Assembly (NCBI RefSeq): GCF_003550175.1
Contig: NZ_QXDF01000001.1
Coordinates: 2,070,501 to 2,134,500, forward strand
Reading direction: 5' to 3'
DNA from: Dichotomicrobium thermohalophilum
Lineage (GTDB): Bacteria > Pseudomonadota > Alphaproteobacteria > Rhizobiales > Rhodomicrobiaceae
Length of the DNA: 64,000 nucleotides
This document shows positions 9,682 to 19,625 of the stretch, piece after piece; within the stretch, counting starts at the first letter, position 1; each line of letters starts with the position of its first letter. The position numbers and the translations under genes are program-made. The notes under the pieces are model-generated. The model was given only the letters and a program-made list of their open reading frames with translations, was not told the DNA's origin and ran no database searches.

Positions 9682-10950
9682 ATGATACGTGGCCTCATGA
9701 TTGCTCTGACGGTTGCCGCCTGTACGCCGGCGCTGTCAAAGGAACCGGCCAGCCCGCGAGACTGGGTGCACCTTGCCGTGGACCATCTGTGCGGACCGCA
9801 ACCGGTCTCCGGTCTCGCCGCGCAGCAGGCACTGCGGGGCGCTTGGTTTCTGGACGAGCAGCGCGAGGAGCGGGGCCGGCAGATGCTGCGCCTGACCCAA
9901 CGGTTTGCCCTGCCCGGCGGCGGCGAACTGAGGGTGCGACAGGTCCGGTTTCGCGGCCAGGTCCGGCGCTTTACGGCTGCCGTCTACAAGGAGAATGGCA
10001 GCGAGCTTCACCCGCATCTTCTCGGGATGGCGGATGGCCGGTGCCGACTCCATGCCGGCCGGCGGATCGTCCGAAAGGCGCCGGCGAACACTGTGCTCGA
10101 ACAGCTCGCGAGTGACCTTGAGACCGTGAAATGGACCGAGACGCTGGAGGCGCCCTGGCCGGACGGGACCGACCCCGGCGGGCCGCGCGTCGCGTTGGTC
10201 GATTCCGGCCTCGCTTACGATCTGCCGCTCTTCCGCGACCGGCTTGCCCGGGGCGACGACGGCAAGCCGCTCGGCTACGATTTCTGGGATCAGGATCCCT
10301 GGCCCTATGATGGGGACACCTCGCGCGGGGTCTTCTTTCCGATCCGGCATGGCACGGCCGTTGCATCCGTGCTCGTGCGCGAGGCGCCCTCGGCAGCGCT
10401 GATCCCGTTCCGCTACCCGCGCCCGGACATGAGCCGGATGCGCACCCTGCTCGAACGGGCCGCACAGGCGGGCGCGCGCGTCATCGCCATGCCGCTGGGC
10501 AGCCGCAAGCCGGAAGACTGGACCGCGTTTGCCAAGGCGATGCGCGGTCATCCCGGCCTGCTGGCCATCGTCTCGGCAGGCAATAACGGCCGGAATATCG
10601 ACGACGATCCGCTCTGGCCCGGCGTTCTCACGCTCGACAACATGATCGTCGTCACCTCATCCGACGGGTTCGGGCGGCTGGCGCGCGGTTCCAACTGGGG
10701 GCCGCAAAGCGTCGATATCATGCTTCCCGCGGAAAACGTCCCGGTCGTGGATTTCCGCGGAGCCAGCGGCACGGCGTCCGGGTCGAGCTATGCCGTCCCG
10801 CGCCTGGCAGCACTCGCCGCGCGGCTGCTCGCCGAGGCGCCCAACCTGACAACGGATCAACTGAAGGCCCGGATATTCGCCCGCGCGAAACCCTCCCCGT
10901 ACGAGGACGAGGTGGTCGCCGTCGGCTGGATTGCTGATCCCGCAGAATGA
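9682..10950 (+). CDS. Subtilisin-like S8 serine protease, exported
   Basis: A 422-residue S8 peptidase. A short signal-like N-terminus (MIRGLMIALTVAACTPALS, with a possible Cys14 lipobox) leads to a prodomain-like stretch of about 140 residues. The catalytic residues are Asp174 (ALVDSGL), His223 (IRHGTAVAS), oxyanion Asn301 (SAGNNG) and Ser369 (SGSSYAVP). A longer reading from 9421 would overlap the DUF488 gene and is rejected. GGAG lies immediately before the ATG; a second in-frame ATG follows five codons later. It converges tail to tail, with a four-base gap, on a trypsin-like protease gene. Confidence 0.85.
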   Translation: MIRGLMIALTVAACTPALSKEPASPRDWVHLAVDHLCGPQPVSGLAAQQALRGAWFLDEQREERGRQMLRLTQRFALPGGGELRVRQVRFRGQVRRFTAAVYKENGSELHPHLLGMADGRCRLHAGRRIVRKAPANTVLEQLASDLETVKWTETLEAPWPDGTDPGGPRVALVDSGLAYDLPLFRDRLARGDDGKPLGYDFWDQDPWPYDGDTSRGVFFPIRHGTAVASVLVREAPSAALIPFRYPRPDMSRMRTLLERAAQAGARVIAMPLGSRKPEDWTAFAKAMRGHPGLLAIVSAGNNGRNIDDDPLWPGVLTLDNMIVVTSSDGFGRLARGSNWGPQSVDIMLPAENVPVVDFRGASGTASGSSYAVPRLAALAARLLAEAPNLTTDQLKARIFARAKPSPYEDEVVAVGWIADPAE

Positions 10951-10954
10951 ACGC

Positions 10955-13003
10955 TCACCGCGGCCGCGGCGCGGGTGGCGCGTTGTCGATGAACCGGCGC
11001 GCGGCCTCCGCCTGCCTCGGATCTACTTGCTTCAGCTTGCCGTAGGCCGTTTCAGCCAGCCTGTTGTCCCCGCCCCACACGCCGGCCTGGATGGCAAAAC
11101 GCAGCGCCTGCGGATCGGCCGGCAGCACCTCCATCACCCAGCGCGCATGGTCCACCATCTGCTCGAAGCGCCCGGCCAACTGCAGGGCCACCAGTAGCGA
11201 AATCCTGGCATTGAGCGAATGCGGCACCCGATCGACCGCCGCCTGCATGAACGCAATCGCAGCGTCCCTCTCGCCCGCCGTGGCCAGCAACCGCCCGGCC
11301 CGCAGGAACTGGCCCGGATTCTCCGAAGCGCGGCAGTCCTCACGGATCGATGCGAGCGTATCCTTGCTCAGCCACGCATTCGGCGGGGCCTCCTCGGCCT
11401 CATCCAGCGCCGCCGCGCAGCGGACCAGCGCGCCGCCGAGTTCTGCCTGCACCGTTCCGGCCTCCGCAGCATCGCGCAATGCCAATAACTCCACAACTTC
11501 GCGAACCGGCATAGCCTCGTTGCGGCCCTCGCCGCCGCCAACGACGATGCCGACCAGCCTCCCGGTTTCATCGACCAGCGCGCCACCGCTCACGCCGGGG
11601 CGCATCGCCGCCGAGACATGGACCCGTCCAAAAGGCGCACCATCCGATGGGCCGAGATTGAGCTTGCCCGGCGCAAAGACACGAACCTTCTCGCGGTTCG
11701 CATCCGCGCCGACCGCGTAATAGCGCGAGGCATCCGCCGTGGCCCTTTCTCCGTCGATATCGAGCACGGCGGCGTCCCGCGGTAGCCCCTTCACCTGGAC
11801 GAGCGCCAGGTCGCCGCGATAGGCGGACGGAACCACACGGCCTTTAAGCTCTCCGCCCGACGTGAAGACCGTCACGTCCGCGCGGTCGCCAACTACGTGG
11901 CGGTTCGTGACCAGCAGATCGGGCGCGATACGGACCGCGCTCGCCTCCGGGTCGAAGCTCTTGATGCGGAACACGGCCGCGCGCACCGCGCAGACCGGCT
12001 CGGGATGCGGGCATTCGGACGCTTCTGTTGCGGCCCGCGCTTCCCTCGCCCCGAATGAGAGCGTGACCTGCCGCCGCTCACCCTCGCGCAGCAGCGTCAC
12101 ATGAGTCTTCTCGCCGGGCCGGACCAGCGCTAGCGCCGCGATCGCGTCTTTCACGCTCTGGATCCGGCGCGGACCGATCCGCTGAATGATGTCGCCGGGC
12201 TCAACGCCTGCACCTGACGCCACGCCGTCCTCTGCAACTTGGACGACGCGGACGCCGGCGACCTCTGCTTGCGCTTCGCGGGACAGGTTTGACAGCCGCC
12301 AGCCCGGCGACACCCGCTCGACCGTGCCGTCATCCCTCAGGTCCTCGACGACGCGCTCCAGCAGGGGCGCGGAGATGGCAAAGTTTATGCCGATGTTCGT
12401 GTCGGACTTCGCGGCGAAGATCGCGGCCATCATGCCGACCAGCCGCCCCTCCTCGTCAACCAGCGCGCCGCCCGAACTGCCCGGATTGGCCGCCGCATCT
12501 GTCTGCACGAAGTCCTCGACAGGGTTGAACCCCGCATCGCTGACATCAAGCGCCGAGACCACGCCGCAACTGACCGACAGCCCCAGCCCGTACGCGTTGG
12601 CGACGGCGCAGACCCGCTGGCCGAGCTGCGGGCGCGGTGCCGGTTCAAAAGCGGCCAGGTCGGCATCGACGCGAAGCAACGCAATGTCCGTGGCTGCGTC
12701 ATGGCCCACGACCTCGGCGGGGACAATGCGCCCATCGCGCAGTTGCACATCAATGCGCTCGGCCGGCTTGATCACGTGCCAGGCGGTGGCGATCAGCGCG
12801 CTGCTCGCGTCGCCGTCCACCACGATGCCACTGCCTTCCGGCGCGGTCCCGGGCGGAACGTCTGGCCCGCCCTGCGGTTTATCCGGCCAGACGGGAAGGA
12901 CCGACACGACGGACTGAACCGTCTCGGGCGGCAGGGCGTGCACCGGCGCGATCTGAAGAGCCGCGGCGACAAAGACGACAAGGCAATATCTGACAATTTG
13001 CAT
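10955..13003 (-). CDS. Secreted S1C trypsin-like protease with two complete catalytic domains, PDZ and TPR-like tail
   Basis: A 682-residue exported protein with a signal peptide ending at about VHA (residue 23). Domain 1 is HtrA-like with His76 (ATAWHVI), Asp106 (ATDIALL) and Ser177 (PGSSGG). A PDZ-like domain follows at about 235-315. Domain 2 is a second trypsin-like fold with His369 (TNRHVVG), Asp398 (RGDLALV) and Ser472 (PGVSGG). The last 170 residues are helical and repeat-like. Most HtrA proteins have one protease domain, so two intact triads in one chain are unusual. Probably a periplasmic quality-control or processing protease; substrates are unknown. Confidence 0.85.
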   Translation of the reverse strand: MQIVRYCLVVFVAAALQIAPVHALPPETVQSVVSVLPVWPDKPQGGPDVPPGTAPEGSGIVVDGDASSALIATAWHVIKPAERIDVQLRDGRIVPAEVVGHDAATDIALLRVDADLAAFEPAPRPQLGQRVCAVANAYGLGLSVSCGVVSALDVSDAGFNPVEDFVQTDAAANPGSSGGALVDEEGRLVGMMAAIFAAKSDTNIGINFAISAPLLERVVEDLRDDGTVERVSPGWRLSNLSREAQAEVAGVRVVQVAEDGVASGAGVEPGDIIQRIGPRRIQSVKDAIAALALVRPGEKTHVTLLREGERRQVTLSFGAREARAATEASECPHPEPVCAVRAAVFRIKSFDPEASAVRIAPDLLVTNRHVVGDRADVTVFTSGGELKGRVVPSAYRGDLALVQVKGLPRDAAVLDIDGERATADASRYYAVGADANREKVRVFAPGKLNLGPSDGAPFGRVHVSAAMRPGVSGGALVDETGRLVGIVVGGGEGRNEAMPVREVVELLALRDAAEAGTVQAELGGALVRCAAALDEAEEAPPNAWLSKDTLASIREDCRASENPGQFLRAGRLLATAGERDAAIAFMQAAVDRVPHSLNARISLLVALQLAGRFEQMVDHARWVMEVLPADPQALRFAIQAGVWGGDNRLAETAYGKLKQVDPRQAEAARRFIDNAPPAPRPR

Positions 13004-13134
13004 GGCCTTAAATGCGCTCGCTTGTTTCGGATTGGATCGTCGATCAATAAACCAGACTTTTCGCCGCCTGCCGAGCCGGCGTTGTCGAAAAGCCGCCTGA
13101 TAGCCATGTCACGCGGCGAGGAAGGAGAACAGGC

Positions 13135-13425
13135 ATGATCAGCGTAAAGCAGCTCAGCGACGACCCGCTCACATTCGACGTGACCGTCGCGGAGGATGCG
13201 AGCGAAACGCGGCACCACGTGACGATGGCGCGTGAGGACTTCGCGCGGCTCTCACGAGGCGATACCACGCCCGATCAGATCATTGAGGCCGCCTTCCAGT
13301 TTCTGCTCGACCGCGAGCCGAAAGAGTCGATCCTTGCGCGCTTCGACGTCTCCGTGATCTCGCGGTACTTTCCCGAGTTCGAGCGCGAGCTTTCACGCTA
13401 TCTCGGAGACAAGTCCGGAGGCTGA
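13135..13425 (+). CDS. Conserved hypothetical protein
   Basis: A 96-residue soluble acidic protein with no motif I can assign to a function. It has a beta-rich start (LTFDVTVAEDASETRHHVTM) and a helical second half containing DREPKESILARF and FPEFERELSRYL. An excellent ribosome site (GAAGGAG) precedes the ATG. The ADP-ribosylglycohydrolase gene starts two bases after its stop, so the two are certainly cotranscribed and may act together. Confidence 0.75.
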   Translation: MISVKQLSDDPLTFDVTVAEDASETRHHVTMAREDFARLSRGDTTPDQIIEAAFQFLLDREPKESILARFDVSVISRYFPEFERELSRYLGDKSGG

Positions 13426-13427
13426 AA

Positions 13428-14189
13428 ATGATCGGCGCGATCGCCGGCGACATCATCGGGTCGCGCTTCGAGGGCGAGCCGTCGCCGCCAAACGATTTCG
13501 AACTGTTCCACCCGGCCTGCCGGTTCACCGACGACACCGTCTGCACGGTCGCCGTGGCCGACGCCGTGATGACGAATGCCGACTTCGCGGAGACGCTGCG
13601 CGTGTATGTGCGTCGGCATCCCAACCGTGGCTATGGCGGGATGTTCCGCAAATGGGCACACAGGGACGACGCGCCGGCCTATGGCAGCTTTGGCAACGGT
13701 GCGCCGATGCGGGTGTCTTCGATCGGCTGGCTGAGCGGGAGTGCCGAAGAGGTCGATCGCCTGGCCGAAGCCCAAGCCGCCGTCAGCCATGATCACCCGG
13801 ACGCCATCGCCGCTTCAAAGGCGGTCGCACGCGCAATCTTCGCCTTGCGGAAGGGCGAGCCGATCGCGGCGGTCCGAAACTGGCTTACCGAAAGCTATGG
13901 CTATGACCTTGAACCGCGCAACGCGCTGTCCGGCGGATTCGAGCCCAGCGCGGCCGGCACGGTGCCGCCCGCGTTCGCCGCAGCTTTCGAGGGGGAGAGC
14001 TGGGAGGACGCCGTTCGCACGGTCATCATGCTCGGCGGGGATACTGACACCGTGGCCTGCATCTGCGGTGCTGTGGCCGAGGCGATTCACGGCGTTCCGC
14101 CGAGCATCGCGACGCGGGCGCGGGACCATCTGACGGACGACCTGCGACAGGTTCTCGACCGCTTTGAGCAGCGCATCGGCCGCGCGTGA
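13428..14189 (+). CDS. ADP-ribosylglycohydrolase family protein
   Basis: A 253-residue member of the DraG/ARH fold. It shows the N-terminal GAIAGDIIGSRFE, the metal-binding FTDDTVCT and the C-terminal LGGDTDTVACICGA, which together supply the binuclear Mg/Mn ligands. The enzymes remove ADP-ribose from modified proteins, nucleic acids or small molecules. The gene is translationally close (two bases) to a 96-residue gene of unknown role and convergent with the hydroxyproline operon. No ADP-ribosyltransferase partner is visible, so the target is open. Confidence 0.92.
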   Translation: MIGAIAGDIIGSRFEGEPSPPNDFELFHPACRFTDDTVCTVAVADAVMTNADFAETLRVYVRRHPNRGYGGMFRKWAHRDDAPAYGSFGNGAPMRVSSIGWLSGSAEEVDRLAEAQAAVSHDHPDAIAASKAVARAIFALRKGEPIAAVRNWLTESYGYDLEPRNALSGGFEPSAAGTVPPAFAAAFEGESWEDAVRTVIMLGGDTDTVACICGAVAEAIHGVPPSIATRARDHLTDDLRQVLDRFEQRIGRA

Positions 14190-14192
14190 GGC

Positions 14193-15206
14193 TCAGATGC
14201 CGGCGCGTTCACGCAGCCGCGCCCAGTCTTCGGCGTCCAGCGGTATACCGTGCTGCGCCGCCCGCCGCCGCGCCGCGTAGCGCCGCTCCCCCGGTAGGCG
14301 CTCCACGCCAGCGTCCCGCAGCCGCCCGATCAGCTCTTCCACCCGCGCTGCGAACGGCCGGGCCGCCCCCTGGCCGGGGTCGATCAGCAGGATGAACTGG
14401 CCGGTATGCGGGATGACTGCGCCGGGATGCTCGCTCCAATCCACCTCGAAGGAGAACTTCCCGCCCGTCAGCGCCGCGCCCATGATCTCGACCATCATGG
14501 CGATGGACGAACCCTTGTGGCCGCCGAAGGGCAAGAGCGCGCCGCCGTCCAGCACCGCTTTGGGGTCGGTCGTCGGGTTGCCCCCGGCATCCACACCCGC
14601 GCCGGGCGGCAATGCTTCGCCCTCGCGCGCGGCGATCTGCACATCGCCATTGGCCATCGCGCTGGATGCCTGATCAAAGACCACCGGATCGCCACCCGCG
14701 CGCGGTGCGGCGAAGGCGAGCGGGTTGGTGCCGTAAACCGGCTTGCAGCCGCCGTAGGGTACGACGCAGGCCATGCTGTTGACCATCGACATCGCCACAA
14801 AGCCTTCCCGCGCGAAGGGTTCAATGTCGGGCCACAGCGCGCCGAAGTGCTGAGAGTTGTGGATGGCGAGGATGGCGACGCCGTTCTCGCGCGCCTTGGC
14901 GATCAGCTGATGGCGCGCGGCGTCGGTCGCGGCGAGGGTGAAGCCGTTTCTGGCGTCGGCGCGGATGAAGCCGGGCGCGACATCGTCGATCACCGGCTCC
15001 GCCTTGCCGTCAACCCAGCCCGATTTCAGCGTCGAGATGTAGCCGTCGACGCGGAAGATGCCGTGACTCGCCGCGCCGTCCCGCTCGGCGATCGCCATGT
15101 TTTCAGCGATCAGCCCGGCAACATGATCGCTGCAGCCATGCGCGGCGAAGACGCGGCGCAGCGCATCCCGCAATTCATCGAAGCTGACATGGATCTGTTC
15201 GCTCAT
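14193..15206 (-). CDS. Ldh-family oxidoreductase, likely delta1-pyrroline-2-carboxylate reductase
   Basis: A 337-residue malate/L-lactate dehydrogenase-family (DpkA-like) NAD(P)-dependent enzyme, with the family segments [31 protein letters not shown] and [13 protein letters not shown]. Members of this family reduce delta1-pyrroline-2-carboxylate to L-proline. That is the step needed after dehydration of 3-hydroxyprolines by the two upstream genes. The ATG overlaps the stop of the proline-racemase-like gene by four bases (ATGA), so it is translationally coupled as the last gene of the operon. The family call is firm; the substrate is inferred from context. Confidence 0.85.
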   Translation of the reverse strand: MSEQIHVSFDELRDALRRVFAAHGCSDHVAGLIAENMAIAERDGAASHGIFRVDGYISTLKSGWVDGKAEPVIDDVAPGFIRADARNGFTLAATDAARHQLIAKARENGVAILAIHNSQHFGALWPDIEPFAREGFVAMSMVNSMACVVPYGGCKPVYGTNPLAFAAPRAGGDPVVFDQASSAMANGDVQIAAREGEALPPGAGVDAGGNPTTDPKAVLDGGALLPFGGHKGSSIAMMVEIMGAALTGGKFSFEVDWSEHPGAVIPHTGQFILLIDPGQGAARPFAARVEELIGRLRDAGVERLPGERRYAARRRAAQHGIPLDAEDWARLRERAGI

Positions 15207-16249
15207 GGTGTCCTCGGCGAATTATTGGCGGGCCAGGTGTCGGAGAGCTTGTAGCCTTCGGGGAAAGGGTCATCAGGATCAAGCATCTCGGTGCTCGTTC
15301 TGGTGATCCAGCCGCGGCCGGAGATTTCCGGGGTAATAGCCGGCATGTCAGCAACGGCGGTCTCGGCAGCGATGCGGCACTGGAATTCCGAGCCGATGAT
15401 CGAGCGCGCGACGTATCTCGCGCCAACGGCCATCTCGCCCCGCGCGTGCAGCACGGCCATGCGCGCGGAACAGCCCGTGCCGGTCGGCGAGCGGTCGATC
15501 TTGCCCGGCTGGATGACGACGGCGTTCGCGCCGGTCAGCGCGTCGTCCGTGCGCGTCAGCGGCCCGGCGATCTGGCAGAAGGAGATGTGATCCCAGCCCG
15601 GATTGGCCGGATGCACGAAGTCGAGCTGTTCATTCGCCGCGCGCGTGATCTTCACGCCCGCTTCCGCAAGATCGCGCGCCTCATCCGGTGTCAGTGCGAA
15701 GCCAAGCGCGGCGGCGTCCGCGATGACGAAGCTGTCGCCGCCATAGGCGGTGTCGACGGTGAGCGTGCCGATACCTTCCACCTCGATGACCGCGCCCAGC
15801 TTGTCCGCAAAGCTCGGCACGTTACGCAGCGTGATCCGCTCGGCCTTGCCGGCGCGGCACTGCGCGGTGACCTCGACCAGCCCGGCCGGCGCCTCCAGCA
15901 CCAGCCGCGTTTCCGGCTCGGTCATGGGAATGATCCCGGTATCGAGCAGCACCGTCGCCACGCAGATGGTATTGGAACCGGACATCGGCGGGGTGTCCTC
16001 CGGCTCCATGATGATGAAGCCCATTTGCGCGCGCTTATCCTTCGGCGGGACCAGCAGGTTGATATGCCGGAAGACTCCGCCGCGCGGCTCATTGAGCACG
16101 AGGCGGCGCAGGCGCTGGTCCGAGGCGATGTGACGGGACTGTTCCCACAGCGTTTTGCCCGGCGGCGGCGCGACCCCGCCGACGATCACGTCCCCGACCT
16201 CGCCTTCGGCATGGCAGCCGACGATCTGAATGGCTTTCGTGCTGCGCAT
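15203..16249 (-). CDS. Proline racemase-family protein, probable trans-3-hydroxy-L-proline dehydratase, with Ser/Thr active-site pair
   Basis: A 348-residue proline-racemase superfamily member. The two catalytic positions are Ser90 ([10 protein letters not shown]) and Thr256 (DRSPTGTGC), so neither is Cys. In this superfamily Cys/Cys and Ser/Cys enzymes racemise or epimerise, and Cys/Thr enzymes dehydrate trans-3-hydroxyproline. Thr at the second site therefore argues for a dehydratase. The start at 16249 is fixed by a one-base overlap with the upstream stop (TGATG) and family length. The neighbouring Ldh-type gene could reduce the product to proline. The unusual Ser/Thr pair leaves activity to be tested. 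Confidence 0.75.
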   Translation of the reverse strand: MRSTKAIQIVGCHAEGEVGDVIVGGVAPPPGKTLWEQSRHIASDQRLRRLVLNEPRGGVFRHINLLVPPKDKRAQMGFIIMEPEDTPPMSGSNTICVATVLLDTGIIPMTEPETRLVLEAPAGLVEVTAQCRAGKAERITLRNVPSFADKLGAVIEVEGIGTLTVDTAYGGDSFVIADAAALGFALTPDEARDLAEAGVKITRAANEQLDFVHPANPGWDHISFCQIAGPLTRTDDALTGANAVVIQPGKIDRSPTGTGCSARMAVLHARGEMAVGARYVARSIIGSEFQCRIAAETAVADMPAITPEISGRGWITRTSTEMLDPDDPFPEGYKLSDTWPANNSPRTP

Positions 16250-17352
16250 CACGAGACGTCCAAAACCGGCGGACCGAAACTCTCGACGAGCGGTTCGATA
16301 CCCAGGCCCGGTGCATCCGGCGCGGTCATGCACCCCTCGACCCGCTTCGGCGCGCCTTCGGCGATGTCGCGCGTGCCGTAGCTGTTGAAATCCGTTGCCG
16401 AGAAGCAGAACGCGGCCGGCGTCGAGCGCGCCAGATGGGCGATCGCGGCGGTCACGATATCCCCGCCCCAGGTGTCCTCGATCGTCATGGCGATGCCGCT
16501 TTCCACGCACAGGTCGCGCATCAGCTTCGCGCGGGTCAGCCCGCCGACCTTGGAAATCTTCAGGTTGATGATGTCCATCGCATCGTCCGCAAGCCCGCGC
16601 ACGAGCATGTCAGGGCCGGTGATCACCTCGTCCAGCACGAAGGGGCGCGCGGTGCGCCGCCGGATCGACAGGCACTCTTCGTAGGACCGGCAGGGCTGCT
16701 CGATATAAACGTCGAGATCAGCGACCGCCGCGACCACGCGCGCGGCCTCCGCGCGAGTCCAACCGGTGTTGGCGTCCGCCACCAGCACATCGCCCGGCTC
16801 AAGGATTGCGCGGCAGGCGCGGATGCGGTCGATATCCGCGTCGGCGTCGCCGCCGACCTTGAGCTGGAACTTGCGATAGCCTTCGGCGCGATAGTCCGTG
16901 ACGCTGCGGGCCATCGCTTCCGGCGCGTCCTGCGAGATCGCGCGGTAAAGCGCGACCTTACCCTGCGCTGCACCACCCAGGAGTTGATAGACCGGCATCG
17001 CGGCCTGCTTGCCGAGGATGTCCCAGCAGGCCACGTCGATCGGCGCCTTCACGTAAGGGTGGCCGCCGAGCGCGCGGTCCATCGCCCGGTTGATCGCACC
17101 CAGGTTGGTGGGGTCCAGCCCGATCAGGCGCGGCGCGATTTCCGCCAGCCCGGCGCGCACGCCACGCGCATAGGCCGGTAGATAGGTCGCGCCGAGCGGG
17201 CAGCATTCGGCATATCCGGTGATGCCGGCATCCGTTTCGACAGCGACGACCGTGGAGTCGAAGATCTCGACGGAATGTCCGTCCGACCAGGCGTAGCGCC
17301 CTTCCTTCAGCGGCAGGTCGACCTGCCATGCCTTGATGCCGGTGATTTTCAT
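16249..17352 (-). CDS. Enolase-superfamily (MR/MLE) protein, probable cis-3-hydroxy-L-proline dehydratase
   Basis: A 367-residue mandelate racemase/muconate lactonising-type enzyme. It has a capping domain, then the barrel with KFQLKVGG (KxxxK base), metal ligands in [14 protein letters not shown] and VLDEVI, and the opposite-face lysine in NLKISKVGG. This arrangement matches the cis-3-hydroxyproline dehydratase and hydroxyproline-betaine epimerase branch described from marine alphaproteobacteria. No Rieske demethylase lies nearby, which favours the dehydratase over the betaine epimerase. It begins eight bases after the 4-Hyp epimerase gene. Confidence 0.78.
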   Translation of the reverse strand: MKITGIKAWQVDLPLKEGRYAWSDGHSVEIFDSTVVAVETDAGITGYAECCPLGATYLPAYARGVRAGLAEIAPRLIGLDPTNLGAINRAMDRALGGHPYVKAPIDVACWDILGKQAAMPVYQLLGGAAQGKVALYRAISQDAPEAMARSVTDYRAEGYRKFQLKVGGDADADIDRIRACRAILEPGDVLVADANTGWTRAEAARVVAAVADLDVYIEQPCRSYEECLSIRRRTARPFVLDEVITGPDMLVRGLADDAMDIINLKISKVGGLTRAKLMRDLCVESGIAMTIEDTWGGDIVTAAIAHLARSTPAAFCFSATDFNSYGTRDIAEGAPKRVEGCMTAPDAPGLGIEPLVESFGPPVLDVS

Positions 17353-17360
17353 TGATCCCT

Positions 17361-18362
17361 CTAAATCACCTGAAAGCCGTGGGCGAACGGGTCGCGGTCA
17401 TCGATGAAAATGGTGTTGAAGCCGGTCTGGCGCGCCCAGCCGCCGATGGACGGGATGATGGCGTCGCGCCCGCCGACGGTCGTCGCCGCCTCCACCCGCC
17501 CGTGGAACAGCGAGCCGATGATGCTCTCATGCACGAAGTCGTCGCCGGGCTGGAGCTTGCCATGCGCGGCCCATTGCGCCATGCGCGCCGAGGTGCCGGT
17601 GCCGCAGGGCGAGCGGTCGATGGCGCGGTCGCCATAGAAGACGGCGTTGCGCGCGGTCGCGCCTTCCACCGTTGGCGCGCCGGTCCATAGCACGTGAGTC
17701 AGGCCGCGGATGTCGGGGTTCTCGGGGTGGATGAACTCGTGCGCCGCGTTGAGCCGTTCGCGCAACACCGGGCTCCAGCGGATCAGGTCGGCGGCACTGA
17801 CCTCGGCGATGTCGGAGAACGCCGCCTGCGGCTCGACGATCGCATAGAAATTTCCCCCAAAGGCCACATCAACGGTCAACGCGCCCAGTTCGGGCACCTC
17901 GGCCTCCAGCCCTTCCGTGTAAAGGAACGACGGTACGTTGGTGATGCGCACCTCCTCCACCCACGGCCCGTCCTGCGTGTAAGTTGCCACGACCAGCCCG
18001 GCGGGCGTGTCGAGCCGCACTTCTCCCGGCGTCTTCGGCTGGATCAGCCCATTCTCCAGCGCCATGGTCACGGTGCCGATCGTGCCGTGCCCGCACATGT
18101 AGAGACACCCCGACGTCTCGATGAACAGGATGCCGATATCGCAGTCCTCGCGCGTCGGCGGGTAGAGGATCGCGCCGGACATCATGTCATGCCCGCGCGG
18201 CTCAAACATCAGCCCGGTCCTGATCCAGTCGTACTGGCTGAGGAAATGCGCGCGGCGCTCCAGCATCGTGTCGCCATCAAGCAGCGGCCCACCGCCCGCG
18301 ACGAGCCGGACCGGATTGCCGCAGGTGTGGCCGTCGATGCAGGAGAAGGTGTGCCGTGCCAT
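17361..18362 (-). CDS. 4-hydroxyproline 2-epimerase
   Basis: A 333-residue proline-racemase superfamily enzyme with the classical Cys pair: Cys90 (YMCGHGTIG) and Cys253 ([11 protein letters not shown]). It would interconvert trans-4-hydroxy-L-proline and cis-4-hydroxy-D-proline by two-base proton transfer. The start at 18362 ([13 protein letters not shown]) has AGAGG upstream and directly follows the oxidase stop. Together with the upstream D-amino acid oxidase-like and DHDPS-like genes it completes the standard bacterial 4-hydroxyproline route. Confidence 0.9.
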   Translation of the reverse strand: MARHTFSCIDGHTCGNPVRLVAGGGPLLDGDTMLERRAHFLSQYDWIRTGLMFEPRGHDMMSGAILYPPTREDCDIGILFIETSGCLYMCGHGTIGTVTMALENGLIQPKTPGEVRLDTPAGLVVATYTQDGPWVEEVRITNVPSFLYTEGLEAEVPELGALTVDVAFGGNFYAIVEPQAAFSDIAEVSAADLIRWSPVLRERLNAAHEFIHPENPDIRGLTHVLWTGAPTVEGATARNAVFYGDRAIDRSPCGTGTSARMAQWAAHGKLQPGDDFVHESIIGSLFHGRVEAATTVGGRDAIIPSIGGWARQTGFNTIFIDDRDPFAHGFQVI

Positions 18363-18363
18363 G

Positions 18364-19614
18364 TCAAAACCTCTGCGGGCTGAAGGGCGCAAGGTCGATC
18401 GGCGGCTGTGCGCCGGTTATCAGGTCGCGGATGAGCCGGCCTGTCGCCGCCGACTGCGTCAGGCCCAGATGCCCGTGCCCGAATGCGTAGATGATATCCC
18501 GGGATGCGCGGGAAAATCCAATGGCGGGCAATGTGTCGGGCAATGACGGGCGGAAGCCCATCCATTGCGTGCCGCCTTCGGTCTTGAGGCCGGGCAGGAA
18601 GTCGGCGGCCTTCTTCAGCATCGCGTCCGCGCGGGCATAGTTTGGTTTGCGCGTCAGCCCGCCGAGTTCGACAGCGCCGCCAACCCGGATACCTGAGGAC
18701 AGCCGCGAGATCACGAAGCCATGCTCGCCGAACACGAGAAACGTCCTCAAGTCGAACGCATCGGGCGGCAGCGTCGTGTTATAGCCGCGCTCGGTCTCCA
18801 GCGGGATGTGGTCGCCCAGGCGCGCGGCGAGCGGCTTAGACCACGCTCCGGCGGCGATAACCGCGCGGTTTCCGGTAAGCTGGCGGCCGTCCGTCAGATC
18901 GACTGTCACCCCTCCCTCGGCGGGCCTTACCTGTGTGACGTTTGCTTCGATGAAACCGCCACCGCGCTCCAGCACGTCGTCCGCGATTGCCTTCGCGAAT
19001 TCATAGGGATCGGCCACCGATTGCCAGGACGGGACGAACGTCCCCGCCACGAAACGCGAGGACAAGCCGGGCTGCAACTCGGCCAGCCGCGACCCGCGCA
19101 CATGCTCGAAGGGGATGCCCGCCGCCTCCCGCCGGCGCCAGCCGGGAAGCGCGGCCTTGAACGCGGCTTCGCTCTCGTAAAGCTCAAGCGAGCCGTCCGA
19201 ATTGACCATATGCTCGAGGCCACAGGCCGACACCGTCGTGGCCATCTCGTCCCGCGCCAGATGCATCAGCGCGGCCTGCGCTCTGATGCTCGCCTCGACT
19301 CTGTCCGGCCAGCCCGCGCGCCAGAATCGCAGCAGCCACGGGAAGATTCGCGGGAAATAACCTGCGGGGATCGTCAGCGGCCCGAGCGGGTCGAGCAGCC
19401 AGCGCGGCACCTTGCTCAGCATCCCGGCGGTTGCCAGCGGCATGATGTCGGAGAACGCGAGCCCGCCGGCGTTGCGCTCGCTGGTCTCGCGCGCGATGCC
19501 CTTGCGGTCGATCAGCGTGACGCGCCGGCCGCCCTCCTGCAGCTTCTGCGCGGTGGCAAGGCCAATGATGCCCGCGCCCACGATGATGACATCGTGCTCG
19601 GTCTGCGCCGCCAT
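18364..19614 (-). CDS. FAD-dependent D-amino acid oxidoreductase, likely D-hydroxyproline dehydrogenase
   Basis: A 416-residue DAO/DadA-type flavoprotein with an N-terminal Rossmann motif VIIVGAGIIGLATA and DRKGIARETSERN, and a C-terminal FAD-contact region FGHGHLGLTQSAATG. In the hydroxyproline pathway it would oxidise cis-4-hydroxy-D-proline to pyrroline-4-hydroxy-2-carboxylate, passing electrons to the membrane chain. A GTG five codons upstream (19629) overlaps the preceding stop, but the ATG at 19614 with GGGAG is preferred. Second gene of the operon. Confidence 0.85.
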   Translation of the reverse strand: MAAQTEHDVIIVGAGIIGLATAQKLQEGGRRVTLIDRKGIARETSERNAGGLAFSDIMPLATAGMLSKVPRWLLDPLGPLTIPAGYFPRIFPWLLRFWRAGWPDRVEASIRAQAALMHLARDEMATTVSACGLEHMVNSDGSLELYESEAAFKAALPGWRRREAAGIPFEHVRGSRLAELQPGLSSRFVAGTFVPSWQSVADPYEFAKAIADDVLERGGGFIEANVTQVRPAEGGVTVDLTDGRQLTGNRAVIAAGAWSKPLAARLGDHIPLETERGYNTTLPPDAFDLRTFLVFGEHGFVISRLSSGIRVGGAVELGGLTRKPNYARADAMLKKAADFLPGLKTEGGTQWMGFRPSLPDTLPAIGFSRASRDIIYAFGHGHLGLTQSAATGRLIRDLITGAQPPIDLAPFSPQRF

Positions 19615-19625
19615 CGTCTCCCGGC

